From Cristatella mucedo (lineage: Eukaryota; Bryozoa; Phylactolaemata; Cristatellidae), in NCBI GenBank assembly GCA_009760855.2, contig WPIO01000017.1:2624501-2688500 (forward strand): a stretch of DNA of 64,000 nucleotides, given 5' to 3'. Below the pieces are notes generated by a model that was not told the origin of the DNA, did no database searches, and was given only the letters and a program-made list of their open reading frames with translations. The translations under genes were made by a program, and so were the position numbers. Positions 1 through 42,355 of this stretch are shown piece by piece. Within the stretch, counting starts at the first letter, position 1, and each line of letters begins with the position of its first letter.

Positions 1-1434
1 AATTTAAGAAAGTTTGCTGCCATTCATGTGCTGATGTCATCCGTACATGGATTGCAATGGTTCAGGTCCTGTCTTAGTGGGAGACTCCAGAGTATTGATG
101 TGAATGGACAAAGATCATCCGAGAAGCCTCTGGTTAATGGGGTACCTCAGGGCTCTGTGCTTGGTCCGGTTCTTTTCACGGTTTACACTCTTCCTCTTGT
201 CGATGTGATTGCCAAGCACAATCTAGGCTTTCACTTCTATGCCGATGACAGTCAGTTGTACCTTTGCTGTGACCCCTCCCAGCCTTCGATCACCTCGAAT
301 TCTCTCAACTCGCTGCGTGTATTGATGACATCCACACATGGAATGGTAGCAAATTTTCTAAAACTAAACCATGATATAAACAACTTACTAGTTACGGGCA
401 AACCCAGTGTGCTTCACAAATTGGAAAGACTGAAGTTCAAAATTGGCTCTGCCAGCATATCTCCTGATGAATCAGCTCAAAATCTAGGTTTCATGCTCCA
501 AAGTGACCTCTCGTTAGACGGCCACGTCAGCTCCACAGTCAAGTCTGCCTACTTTCATCTACATAGCAGTGCTAAAATTCGGGCTTGTTTAGACAGGGAT
601 ACCTCATCTAAATTGGTCCATGCATTTGTGACATCCTGTCTTGACTTTTGTAACTTACTGCTTGCTGGTAAACTGGCCTGTGCAATCAGGTGCCTGCAGT
701 TAGTGCAAAACTGTGTAGCCAGACTTGTCTGTCGTGAGAATCTCTGTTGCCAAATCTCACCAATTCTTGCCGACCTGCACTGGCTACCAGTCAAGCAACA
801 CCTCGGCTTCAAGGTTTTGTTTGGCCTACCAGCATGTGCGATCAGGCGATTGCAGCTGGTGCAAAACTCTAGAGAGAGATTGAGTTCTCTGATGGTGCTT
901 TATCAAGTGCATTATTATTATTATTATTATTATTAAGGTTTTGTCGCTCACTTTCAGGTTCCTTCATTCTTTTGCTCCAGCCTACCTATCAGATCCACTG
1001 CCTCTCCAGTCTAAGCATCGTACCACCTGCCCCATACCTCGTGCAAATCTCAAATCCTTTGGAGACCGTGCCTTTAGTTCGTATGTTCTCAAAGCCTGTA
1101 ACTCACTCCCGACTTCCATCACGACATCCCCTGACTTGACCACATGTAAAAAGAAATTAAAAACCACACATTTATGACATCATTTAGTGGGTCCCTGTGA
1201 TTCGTTTCGTCCTTTATGTGCTTTTTATTCGTGCTGACATTGTGCACGCTGCCACGAACCACACTTACATGCTTACCCTGTGACTCCTAACCATGTTATT
1301 CTTGTTGTCTATTGTGCATGCTATCACTAACCATTCGATCGTGCTTCCTCTGCAGCAAATGTAAAGCACCTAGAAAGCGATTGAGTTCTCTGTGTTGACT
1401 TTATCAAGTGTAATATTATTATTGTTATTATTAT
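1..1434 (+). mobile_element. LINE-A copy (CR1/L2-type), RT and 3' end, cut by window edge
   Basis: Retrotransposon remnant encoding the second half of a reverse transcriptase. The frame open from 28 carries the RT palm motifs [13 protein letters not shown] and [10 protein letters not shown], then the C-terminal LINE segment with [12 protein letters not shown] and LHWLPVKQ. It reads through a nested insertion at 821-934 and ends in seven Tyr codons made by an ATT repeat. The second part of the coding region resumes at 935 (LTFRFLHSFAPAYLSDPLP). The 3' UTR ends at about 1340-1434 with a hairpin, TTATCAAGTG and ATT repeats. Motif style resembles L2/CR1 elements. The 5' part lies outside the window. 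Inactive because of the insertion and frame breaks. Confidence 0.9.
821..934 (+). mobile_element. Nested mini LINE-A insertion with 10-bp target duplication
   Basis: Inside the LINE-A copy, about 50 bp of LINE-A coding sequence (starting TTGGCCTACCAGCATG) joins directly to the LINE-A 3' hairpin (AGATTGAGTTCTCT) and an ATT tail. The insert is flanked by AAGGTTTTGT at 811-820 and 935-944, a perfect 10-bp target-site duplication. The coding piece and the tail are normally about 600 bp apart, so this is an internally deleted retrocopy. Confidence 0.85.
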
Positions 1435-1494
1435 ACATGCAGCATGGAAGTTAGTCTGCCTTGCTATCTCCCTCCTGATGTAATCCTTTCCTTT

Positions 1495-1558
1495 GCAATT
1501 GTAAAGTGCCTAAAAAGAGATTGAGTTCACTGAAGGCGTTTTATTAAATAAAATATAT
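1495..1558 (+). mobile_element. LINE-A 3'-tail remnant
   Basis: A degenerate LINE-A tail: TGTAAAGTGCCTAAAAAGAG, then GATTGAGTTCACTGAAGGCG, then TTTTATTAAAT. Only the terminal hairpin region is recognisable. Confidence 0.6.
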
Positions 1559-1565
1559 AAAATAT

Positions 1566-1702
1566 AATTCATTTGTATAGCGCCCCAAGAGAACTTAATC
1601 TCTCTCTATTCAGGCGCTTCACATATGCCTCGGGGCTCGAGCCCACGACCTCAGCCAAACCTTGGTCGGGGCGAGCACCTTAACCGCTGGATCAAACCAA
1701 AA
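1566..1702 (-). mobile_element. SINE-1 copy (tRNA-derived)
   Basis: Reads on the - strand as a tRNA-like head with an A-box-like stretch around AGCGGTTAAGGTGCTCGC, a B-box-like GTGGGCTCGAGCCC, and a tail GCGCCTGAATAGAGAGAGAT followed by TAAGTTCTCTTGGGGCGCTA. Tail and head both match the other SINE-1 copies listed here. It ends in the AATTATATT-type terminus at 1566. An ATT repeat (1708-1744) lies just outside the head. Confidence 0.85.
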
Positions 1703-1707
1703 TAAAT

Positions 1708-1744
<37 letters not shown>
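1708..1744. repeat. (TTA)n microsatellite
   Basis: About 12 perfect ATT/TTA units directly after the SINE-1 head. Confidence 0.9.
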
Positions 1745-1746
<2 letters not shown>

Positions 1747-1998
1747 GATCGTTTAAGTCATTTAAAACTCGGTTTGTGCTTGGCCCTTTGGTCACTTGCC
1801 TTGCTTGTTTAAACATATGAAAAAAAAGTGTTTGCGTTTCTGCCTGATAAATGATATGCTCTCACGGTATTTGACTCAGTTGCTTTGTTGTACAGTAAGA
1901 GTGCCCCCTCCAGCACTTCATTAGAATGGTTATTAGCTTGGTACCTGTGACTTCCAATAGTGGCCTCCTTCTCATGTCAGCTTTTACTGAGCCTGCCG

Positions 1999-2017
1999 CC
2001 CCCCCCCCCCCCCCCCG
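1999..2017. repeat. Poly-C tract
   Basis: A near-pure run of C, 111 bases ahead of the first recognised TOX-like exon. Confidence 0.9.
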
Positions 2018-2128
2018 ATGTGGTTGGTATGCTAGCCCGGCTGGCCATATCCTTGTTTTGGGGTTTTTTGCTGGTGGCCTGTTCTACGCTGAGCTGAGAG
2101 CACACCGAGAACTACTTTTTTTGTCTAG

Positions 2129-34811
<32,683 letters not shown>

Positions 34812-35200
34812 TTGGGTTCATATAGTTGGAATTAGTAATGGAGCAACTGGCAATGTAATTTTTTTGTACATGTATGCTCCAGACAGACGCGAAAATGGTT
34901 GTGGATGTTCGGCCACCGATTGCGTTCAAACTTTTGTGAAGTGACTAATAGATGGATCTGCAGCTTAGCCTATACAAATTTCCATGTTATTCATCTGCCC
35001 ACTTTACGACGAACTGGCATGTGCATGAATTGCTTTTCTATGGAGTTATTGAATTGCCTGGAGGAAAGACTGGTTGTTGATGGCAGGCCAGTGGGAATCG
35101 TGGTATGGGCATTCATTGGGCCATGATAAAGAACATGCACTTTGCACAGTTTAACTAGATGTAATTACGATACGAATAAATAATTGTGAAAGGTCGTATA
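34812..35200 (+). other. Probable 3' UTR of the TOX4-like gene
   Basis: Follows the TGA at 34811 without repeats and holds an AATAAA at 35175-35180. Confidence 0.55.
35175..35180 (+). terminator. AATAAA poly(A) signal candidate
   Basis: Canonical hexamer about 365 bases after the TOX4-like stop codon, within CGAATAAATAATTG. Confidence 0.5.
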
Positions 35201-35606
35201 ACGGTTTGAGAACTGGACCAAAGTGATTCTCTTTATATACACCAGTCAGTGAGGACTGCTTTCGGTTGTTGCGTTCCTCATGGTTGACTAATTTCAACCT
35301 GATCCTCATCATTGTCGAAGTGCTAGAAACTCGGCCCATTCTATTGAATCGGGCTGAGTGGAAGCATGGCCGTATCGAAAGCATGTGTTTAGGACATGAG
35401 TTATTTGGATTTAGGATTAGGCTGCTTTTGCGATCTGGCTTCGACGCAGGAGGGCGATCCCGACTTCGCAAGGTGGTCTCCACTCTGTTTAACCTATCTG
35501 AAAATGTCACCAAAGCTTATCTAAAATCTTCATCATAACTGCAGCAGGGATCCTTGTATCAGTACTATGTATTTTAGCAAATGCATGCTCCGTCGGGGAT
35601 ATCTGA
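35201..35606. other. Intergenic sequence, no firm gene
   Basis: Open frames on both strands. The - strand has a good acceptor-like gacattttcag next to RLNRVETTLRSRDRPP, but no second exon was found. Confidence 0.3.
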
Positions 35607-36095
35607 ATAATATTAATAACAAACTTGATAAAGTGCCCTCAGAACTCAATCTCTTTCTATGCGCTTTACATTTGCTGCAAAGGAAACACGATCGGGTGGT
35701 TAGTGGTAGCATGCTCGATAAACAACAAGAATAACATGGTTAGAGGTGACGTGCACATGGTCAGCATGTGAGCGTGGTTAGTGACAGCATGGACAGTGTT
35801 AGCACGCATAAGTACATCAAGCACTAATTACTGTCCTAAATAGGTGCGTTTTTAATTTCTTTTTAAATGTGGTCAAGTCAGAGGATCTCGTGACGAAAGT
35901 CAGGAGTGAGTTCCAGGCTTTGGGAGCTTACGGACTAAATGCGCGGCCTCCAAAGGATTTGAGGTTTGAACGAGGTATAGGTAAGCACTTAGATTCCGAA
36001 AAGCGGGTGGTACGATGCTTAGCCTGGTGGGGCAGTAGATCCGATAGGTAGGCTGGAGCCAAAGAATGAAGGAACCTACAAGTGAGCGACAAAAT
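35607..36095 (-). mobile_element. LINE-A 3' fragment
   Basis: Minus-strand tail, 3' UTR and last coding part (complement of NLKSFGGRAFS..., APAYLSD). Degenerate. Confidence 0.85.
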
Positions 36096-36360
36096 TGCTC
36101 TATATTAAGACAAGGAGAGAAAAAAATTGCATCGATTGCTGTAAGCGTTAGCCTAATGATCGGCAATAATCAGATAATGTGTATGGTCTGTAGTCAACCC
36201 AGTGATATTTGCTTTGCGAAATCAATCGCTTCCTTCAGGTCTTAACCTAATTGGCGTTGCAGTGGTGGAACAGAATATCAGTTGTAGAGGGCTGAAATGG
36301 CGCTCCAATAACGAACGGCGTTATTCACGATTTCTGTCGATAGGAGGATGTGCTTCACTA

Positions 36361-36690
36361 GTAATAATAACGCATTTGATATAGCGCCCTCAGAACTCAA
36401 TCTCTTTGTAGGAACTTTGCATTTGCTGCAAAGGAAGCACGATCAAATGGTTAGTGGTAGCATGATCAATTAACCACAAGAATAACATGGCTAAGGGTGA
36501 CATGCACAGGGTCAGCATGAAAGTATGGCTAGTGGCAGCATGCACAGTGTCAGTGCGAATATGCACATGAAGGTAGAATCACAGTGAACCACTAAATACT
36601 GTGATAAATAAATGCGTTTTTAGTTTCTTTCTAAATGTGGTAATTCAGAAGATGTCGTGACGCAAATCGGAGATAAGTTCAAGGCGGCTC
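36361..36690 (-). mobile_element. LINE-A 3' fragment
   Basis: Minus-strand tail TAATAATAACGCATTTGATA, 3' UTR and about 80 bp of last coding sequence. Confidence 0.85.
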
Positions 36691-36889
36691 AAAGCTTAAC
36701 AATAGCAGAGGCTTTCTAACTTCTGATTTCATTCGTACATCGTAACTGTCGCCGTTTTTGTGGGTCTGCTGAAATAGGCTACCCCTGACTGAATCTTATG
36801 TTGACAGAGGGAAAACTAGTTATTGCATTCACTATTCGCTAGTTATGTAAGTGATATAGGCAAATAGGTAAGCAGGTAGGCGAATAGGA

Positions 36890-37050
36890 AGAGTTCGCCA
36901 TTAGAACTGAGCGCCCACGGGTATGATACTCCAACTGCACGAACCTTGTCGTCAGCTCCTAGCCCGGTAGCAGGCAGTACTTTATGAGAAATAGCCGCTA
37001 AGGCTCTTCTGCCTACATAAATGAATGTTGAATCCACCGACCTTTGAACT
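36890..37050 (+). mobile_element. SINE-2 copy, diverged
   Basis: B-box region degraded; tail GAAATAGCCGCTAAGGCTCT and ACATAAATGAATGTTGAATC are clear. Confidence 0.65.
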
Positions 37051-37099
37051 CGCTGAGTCTTGACTGACACAGGCACAACACTTATGAGTACTCTTGACA

Positions 37100-39277
37100 A
37101 GCATGCTGCCGTTCATTCTATCCGTATACAGAGTCGTGGAGATCCTTTCAATTTACAAAAAAAACCTCAGAAGATGCGCTGTGTTAAGCGCAGGCTTGAA
37201 CGTCGTTTAAGAAATCGGGGTCTGATGGAGATCTAGTCAATTTCAAAGACTTCCTTCGAGTTTACACCAGGGAAGCTTCAAAAAGCCAGTGCTTCTTTTT
37301 TCACTCGAAAACTGAATTCCTGCCAGTCGGACCCAAGAAACATTTATAGGACAGTAAATAATTTTCTGGCCAATGCTGAGAGGTCTGACTTGTCAGATAT
37401 TACCGCTCAGCCAAAAAATGTTCAGCCTTTACTGAAAAAACTGTGCAGATTTGTGCCTCCATACAGCCCCTCCGAGTAAAGCAATTGTGAAATCGCATCC
37501 TGTGACCTTCCTTAAAAGGTTTTCCAGGTTTCTACATACGATGAGGCTACCTTAATAAGGTCTAGTAAAAAGAGCTCGTCTCCTGAAGACCCAATACCAG
37601 CATCTCTGTGGACTTCACTGGTAGACCAACATAGCCCTGCCATAATCGAGATTTTTAATGTTACTTGGGAAAAAAGGAGTTGTACCCAAGCCCTTCAAAT
37701 CGGCAATCGTTAGACCGATACTTAAAAAGCCTGGATTAGATACATGGGTTCTTGCAAAATATCGCCCAGTTTTCTTTCCTCCTTTTTTGTCAAAGGTTGT
37801 TGAAAAAATTGTAGCTAAGCAGCTGCTTGCACATATTTAAAAGAATGAAATGTCAGAACAATGTCAATCGGGTTTCAAGAGGCAGCACTCCGCTGAAGCT
37901 GTTCTCTTCCGTGTTAACCATGACATTCTATTTGGCAACGAGGACGGCAACGTCACTGCCCTAGTGCTGCTTGATCGGTCAGCTGCCTCCGACGCCATTG
38001 ATCACGACATCCTGCTTGAACGATTGAGAACAACGACCGTTTTGGCAGAGGCACTGGTATGGTTTAAATCTTTCTTGTCTGCTCGTGTTCAATCCGTGTC
38101 ACGTGGAGGTCAGGTCTCACACACGAGACGGTTCACCTGTGGAGTCTCTCAAGGGTTCGTCCTCGGTCACTTGCTGTTCTCCATTTATAATCAACCTCTG
38201 GAAAAAGTGATTAAGGACCATGGAATTGGACATCACTTGTATGCTGAGGATACTCAACTGTATTTGTCAGTCAAACCGTCGGATTCTTCTGCAGCAACTG
38301 ATAAACGGAATGCTTGCCTTGCGGACATTCGATTCTGGATGTCAGAAAATTTCTTGAAACTAAATTAAAAGGATTCAAATATTAAAAGGATTAAAAGGCT
38401 GGATTAAAAGGCTTTGCTCTTGTAATAGGTGATGCTGTTATGCCACTATCACCACGTGCTCGAAATTTAGGTGTCATTTTCGACAGCTGCCTAGTTTTAA
38501 AAGCGTCATTCAGAAGACTGCCTCTACAGCTAGCCATCACGTTCGATCCCTATCTGAGATTCGGAGCTGTCTTCCACAGTGGCTTGCAAAACATTTAACT
38601 AGCTCCGTAGTTCTTTCTCGGCTTGATTATTGTAATTCCCTTTTGGCTGGGTTACCAAAAAAAGCAACTAGGCCACTGCAGTTGGCTATGAATATGGCTG
38701 AAAGGCTAGTCTTCAAGTCCCAGCGGTTTGAGCACGTGTTTTCTTTGCTAAAAGAGCTAGGATGGATGCCGGTTGAGCAACGGATTCAGAGCAAAGTTCT
38801 TACGCTGACCCACAAGGCCCGCCACGGCTTGGCTCCTTCGTACCTAGCTGAACTGCTGCATCAGTTTCAGCCTCTCTGCGCCCTCAGGTCCTGTTTGGAC
38901 AATAAATTAGCTGTTCCATTCCTCCGCTTAAAGACCGTTGGCAACAGAAGCTTTAGCTCTGCAGGTCCAAGACTGTGGAACTCGCTTCCACAATTCTTAC
39001 GCAACGACAACTACTCTCCTACTGCCGACTATGGCTCATCCTTTTCAGCGGTCCTGAGCTGCTACTTCCATGCTACTCACTACCTCAACTGCTCTCCTGA
39101 CTCTGCTATGCTTCCCACTTTCTCTTTGTTGCGTGAGACGAAGTCTGTTGGCTACCGAATGCGTGCAGAAAGCCGCTTAGGCTGTGAGTGGGCTATACAA
39201 AACTCTCCTGCGTAGCATCTACATAGTCTTTATGGCTTTGCGGAGTTACAGACGGAGATGTGTTACAATACATTCGC
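37100..39277 (+). mobile_element. LINE-B, longest copy (linker, RT and 3' end)
   Basis: Frames 37658-37840 ([20 protein letters not shown]), 37850-38368 (QSGFKRQHSAE, CGVSQGFVLGHLLFS, LYAEDTQLYLSV) and 38643-39215 (MAGLPKKATRPLQLAMNMAE to AIQNSPA). The catalytic box reads YAED where YADD is expected, and GVPQG is GVSQG. Stops and a small local duplication (ATTAAAAGGATTAAAAGGC at about 38380) break the frame. Dead copy of a CR1/L2-type element. Confidence 0.9.
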
Positions 39278-39665
39278 GCCATCCTTGCCCGGTCAAGCCT
39301 TCAAATTGCTGCCTACGAAAAATTCGCAATTTCTCCTTGTTTTTTGATGGCCGCTTACCTTAAGAATTGAAGCTGATATGCAGAGACAGCCAAATAGCGA
39401 AAATTCGGAAAATTTACAACAAAAAACATTCGGGATATTGGTCGGCTAATCTCATGGATAGTGCCGCCTGGCAGTTTACTGTTAAAACTTACACAGCGTT
39501 GCACTAGTCTTACTAGCCAGATCTTCCCAGAGAATGCACACTGGAAACTTCGGAGACTGCGAAATTTCACGATTGTTGCGACCATGCGACCCAGCTGCGA
39601 TCAGTGGCGATCCAGGCTCTTGAGTCCTAAGCGTGCGTAATCCCGCTGCATCAAGAATTTTGGTA
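39278..39665. other. Intergenic sequence
   Basis: No gene or repeat recognised. Confidence 0.4.
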
Positions 39666-39790
39666 AGATAATTCATTCGTGTAGTGGCCTAAGAAAACCT
39701 AATCTCTATTCAGGCGCGTCATAAATGCAGCGGGGCTTGAGCACACGGCCTCAGTCATCAAATGCATTCACGTTGACCTTGATCGGGGCT
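39666..39790 (-). mobile_element. SINE-1 copy, old
   Basis: AATTCATTCGTGTAGTGGCC tail and CTCTATTCAGGCGCGTCATA are recognisable; the head is degraded. Confidence 0.65.
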
Positions 39791-39799
39791 ATAATAGTA

Positions 39800-39872
39800 A
39801 GAATAATAATAATACATTTAATATAGTGCTGTTGGAGAACTTAATCTCCTTTTAGGCACTTTACATTTGTTG
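39800..39872 (-). mobile_element. LINE-A tail remnant
   Basis: TAATAATACATTTAATATAG and the complement of the terminal hairpin only. Confidence 0.6.
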
Positions 39873-40559
39873 ACATCACTTGTGACCATAGATATCACCT
39901 CTACCAGCCCTTCCTATAGCACCTGGAATTTCTCGTTCGGCTTCAAATAATCCTAATTCTGCATATCGGGCAAATTGTGTAACGTCCCACGGGCAAGCCA
40001 GCATTTACCCAGCAGACCTCGGGCCCGATTTTTCACATCTTCCCATCGCTATTTGCAGGTCACGGGTGGTGGTTAGCCATTGCCTTACCGATTTCCATTT
40101 TTGCGACGGCGATAGCTGTGCCTAAGTGGGACCGCAGCATCGTCTTTGGGTAGATAATTGCATGTCTCTCTGCCACGTGCTCGTAGATGCATTTAAATTT
40201 TATTACGCTCCAAGACAAACAATACAGATGGTAAGGCAATTACTAGTCCAGAGCAGATCGCTTGATATTAGGGTCTAAACTGAGATTAGATGATCGCACT
40301 AGTTAGCGGTTATCTCGGCTGAGGATTTTACTTTAATGCATGAATACTGTTCAGCTCATTTGCTGAATAGTACTATTGGAATCGCGCGTAGGCGTAGCAG
40401 GAAATTCGTTAAAGGGTTTATCTTTTCCATGGGATCGCTGAGCCTGGCCCACACTCTCCCAGCCGATAACAGAGGACAGTATGCCCTTCTGGGACCGTCG
40501 CTGACTTAGAAGGGGGTGTGGAAGCTCCTCGCAGGAAGTTCCTGCAATCGCTGCCCGGG
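39873..40559. other. Intergenic sequence
   Basis: No gene recognised. Confidence 0.4.
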
Positions 40560-40735
40560 TACGGTGCCGCCAAGAGGTACGGCGGCACTCTAATCAGAGG
40601 CACTCTTCACGACCCAGGTCATCCATTAGAGTCCTGCAGCAGGCAATTCTGCATTGCCTGCTGCTAGCTGGGCGATAGCCGCTAAGGCTCTTCTGCTGCT
40701 ATATAAATGAGGCCTTTGGATCAGTCGCCCTTTAC
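40560..40735 (+). mobile_element. SINE-2 copy, diverged
   Basis: Tail GGGCGATAGCCGCTAAGGCT and GCTATATAAATGAGGCC, with a GCAGGCAATTCTGCATTGCC palindromic stretch upstream replacing the usual hairpin. Confidence 0.65.
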
Positions 40736-41190
40736 CTTTATCCGTAAGGATATGTTATTTTTTTGGCGGGGCCATTTGTCACGCACGCTAACTGAAGTCT
40801 TGTCTCGCATGCAGTTTTACCGATGCTGTCGACCGCGTCGAGTGGCGACACTTGGCGACACAGTGGCGCCTCGCAGAAACCGTGTCCTGGTGCCGGAAGT
40901 CGGAGTCGGAGCTACGAGGAAGAGAGACGAGCGACCCAAAATGCCAAGGCACAACAGCGACGGCGTCGCTGAGAGGAGCGCCGCACGTGCTGCGCAGCGA
41001 GCGCTACTCGCGCTGCTGCCGCCGTTTGTGGCGATTCTCCTTTGATTCGTCGCGACAGCCGGCGGTCTAGCGTTCCGCACTGCTCCGACGACAGGAGCCA
41101 GCGAATGCTCGCCGTTAGTCGGCTCCAGAGGAAATAATGTCGGAGCTCGTGGCGCTGTCTCTATCAGTCGGCACGGGTCGAGAGACCGAC
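40736..41190. other. Start of CpG-rich domain
   Basis: Abrupt rise in GC and CpG; contains the ETS-type motif CCGGAAGTC at about 40893. Two overlapping open frames, neither recognised. Confidence 0.4.
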
Positions 41191-41194
41191 AGAC

Positions 41195-41196
41195 AG

Positions 41197-41274
<78 letters not shown>

Positions 41275-41370
41275 TTATTTATTATTTTATTATTTTATTT
41301 TATTTTTTGTTATTTTATTATTTTATATTTATTTATTTTTATTTATTTATTTATTTATTTATTTATAGAA
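41195..41370. repeat. (TA)n followed by (TTTA)n
   Basis: TA run to about 41267, then an A/T-only stretch of TTTA/TTAT units to about 41367. Confidence 0.95.
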
Positions 41371-42114
41371 AGAGACAGCGAGAGAGAGAGAGAGAGCACA
41401 TTCTGGCTTTGTAAGTCTTGGCAGCATCGAGCAAACTGCCTCCGGTCCGGCGCTTAGGCCGCCGCTTCGGCTCCTACTCGGCTCGACCAATGGCTTTGCC
41501 GCCGCCGCCGCCGCCGCCAGTCGTTCTCGTATCCCCAATCCCCCAGAGTCTTTTTTTTTCCAGCAAAGTGAGACCCCGGCGGCGGGCGGGTGGGCGCACG
41601 TGCTGCGTGTTTTCCTAAGCTCGGCTGCCGATGGCTAGGATTGCGTCGACTTGGCCAAGTGCTTAGGAATTCGTAGCAGCCGAACCGAGCACTTTGGACT
41701 CATTTCCTTCAAGAAAATCGACACACCTGCAGCGGCTCTCCTTGTTGCGTCGCGCCGCTGCGCTTGCGAAGCACCCGGTGCCGCCGGTCGCCCTTTTGCA
41801 CCGCTCGCTGCTGCTTGGCGATCGATGCTCGAGCTATTGCAGCATTGAAAAGAGGCCAAAGACCAGTAAGCTCAAGTCTGTAATTGCCGCGAAGCAACTC
41901 GTCGACGGCTTGCATTTCGCTAGTCGCGCGCGCGCGTGCGGCAGCCCTCTTGGCTTTTTGGCCCAAGTCCTCCCTCTGGCTGGAAAAGGGCGAGCGCAGC
42001 GCGTGGATCCTCCCCCTCCCCCCTCCCCCTCCTCCCCCTCCGCCTCCCCCCCCCGCGCACTTTGTGCCTACTCGGCTCGCGCGGAAAGCGGCTCGCGTGG
42101 TAAAGAGAAGTCTT
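41371..42114. other. CpG-rich sequence, no firm gene
   Basis: GCC repeats (41496-41517), a poly-pyrimidine block (42007-42055) and CG runs. Open frames on both strands are long only because stop codons are rare at this GC content. Confidence 0.4.
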
Positions 42115-42275
42115 AGCTGATTTAGCTGCCTCATTTGCATAGCGGCGGACGAGCCTTGTCGGCCATCACTACCGCTTGCACTTGGCAATAAAGAATCAAC
42201 CTACTGCAGGATTCGAACCCACGAACTCGGGTCGTGAAGAGCGAGCGCCCTAGCTCTTGGACTATCACAGCCTTG
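42115..42275 (-). mobile_element. SINE-2 copy
   Basis: On the - strand the B box GTGGGTTCGAATCC, TGCAAGCGGTAGTGATGGCC hairpin half and the AATGAGGCAGCTAAATC terminus are present. Confidence 0.8.
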
Positions 42276-42355
42276 GGCTATCGCTCTCCGGAAGGCGGCG
42301 ATCGCAGCGCGGGTGCGTGCGATGGCAAAGACTCTCTCCCTTTCTCCGCTGCACC

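Noticed and set aside
35151-35538. Overlapping frames on both strands, one with a good minus-strand acceptor
   Set aside because: No partner exon or recognisable domain.
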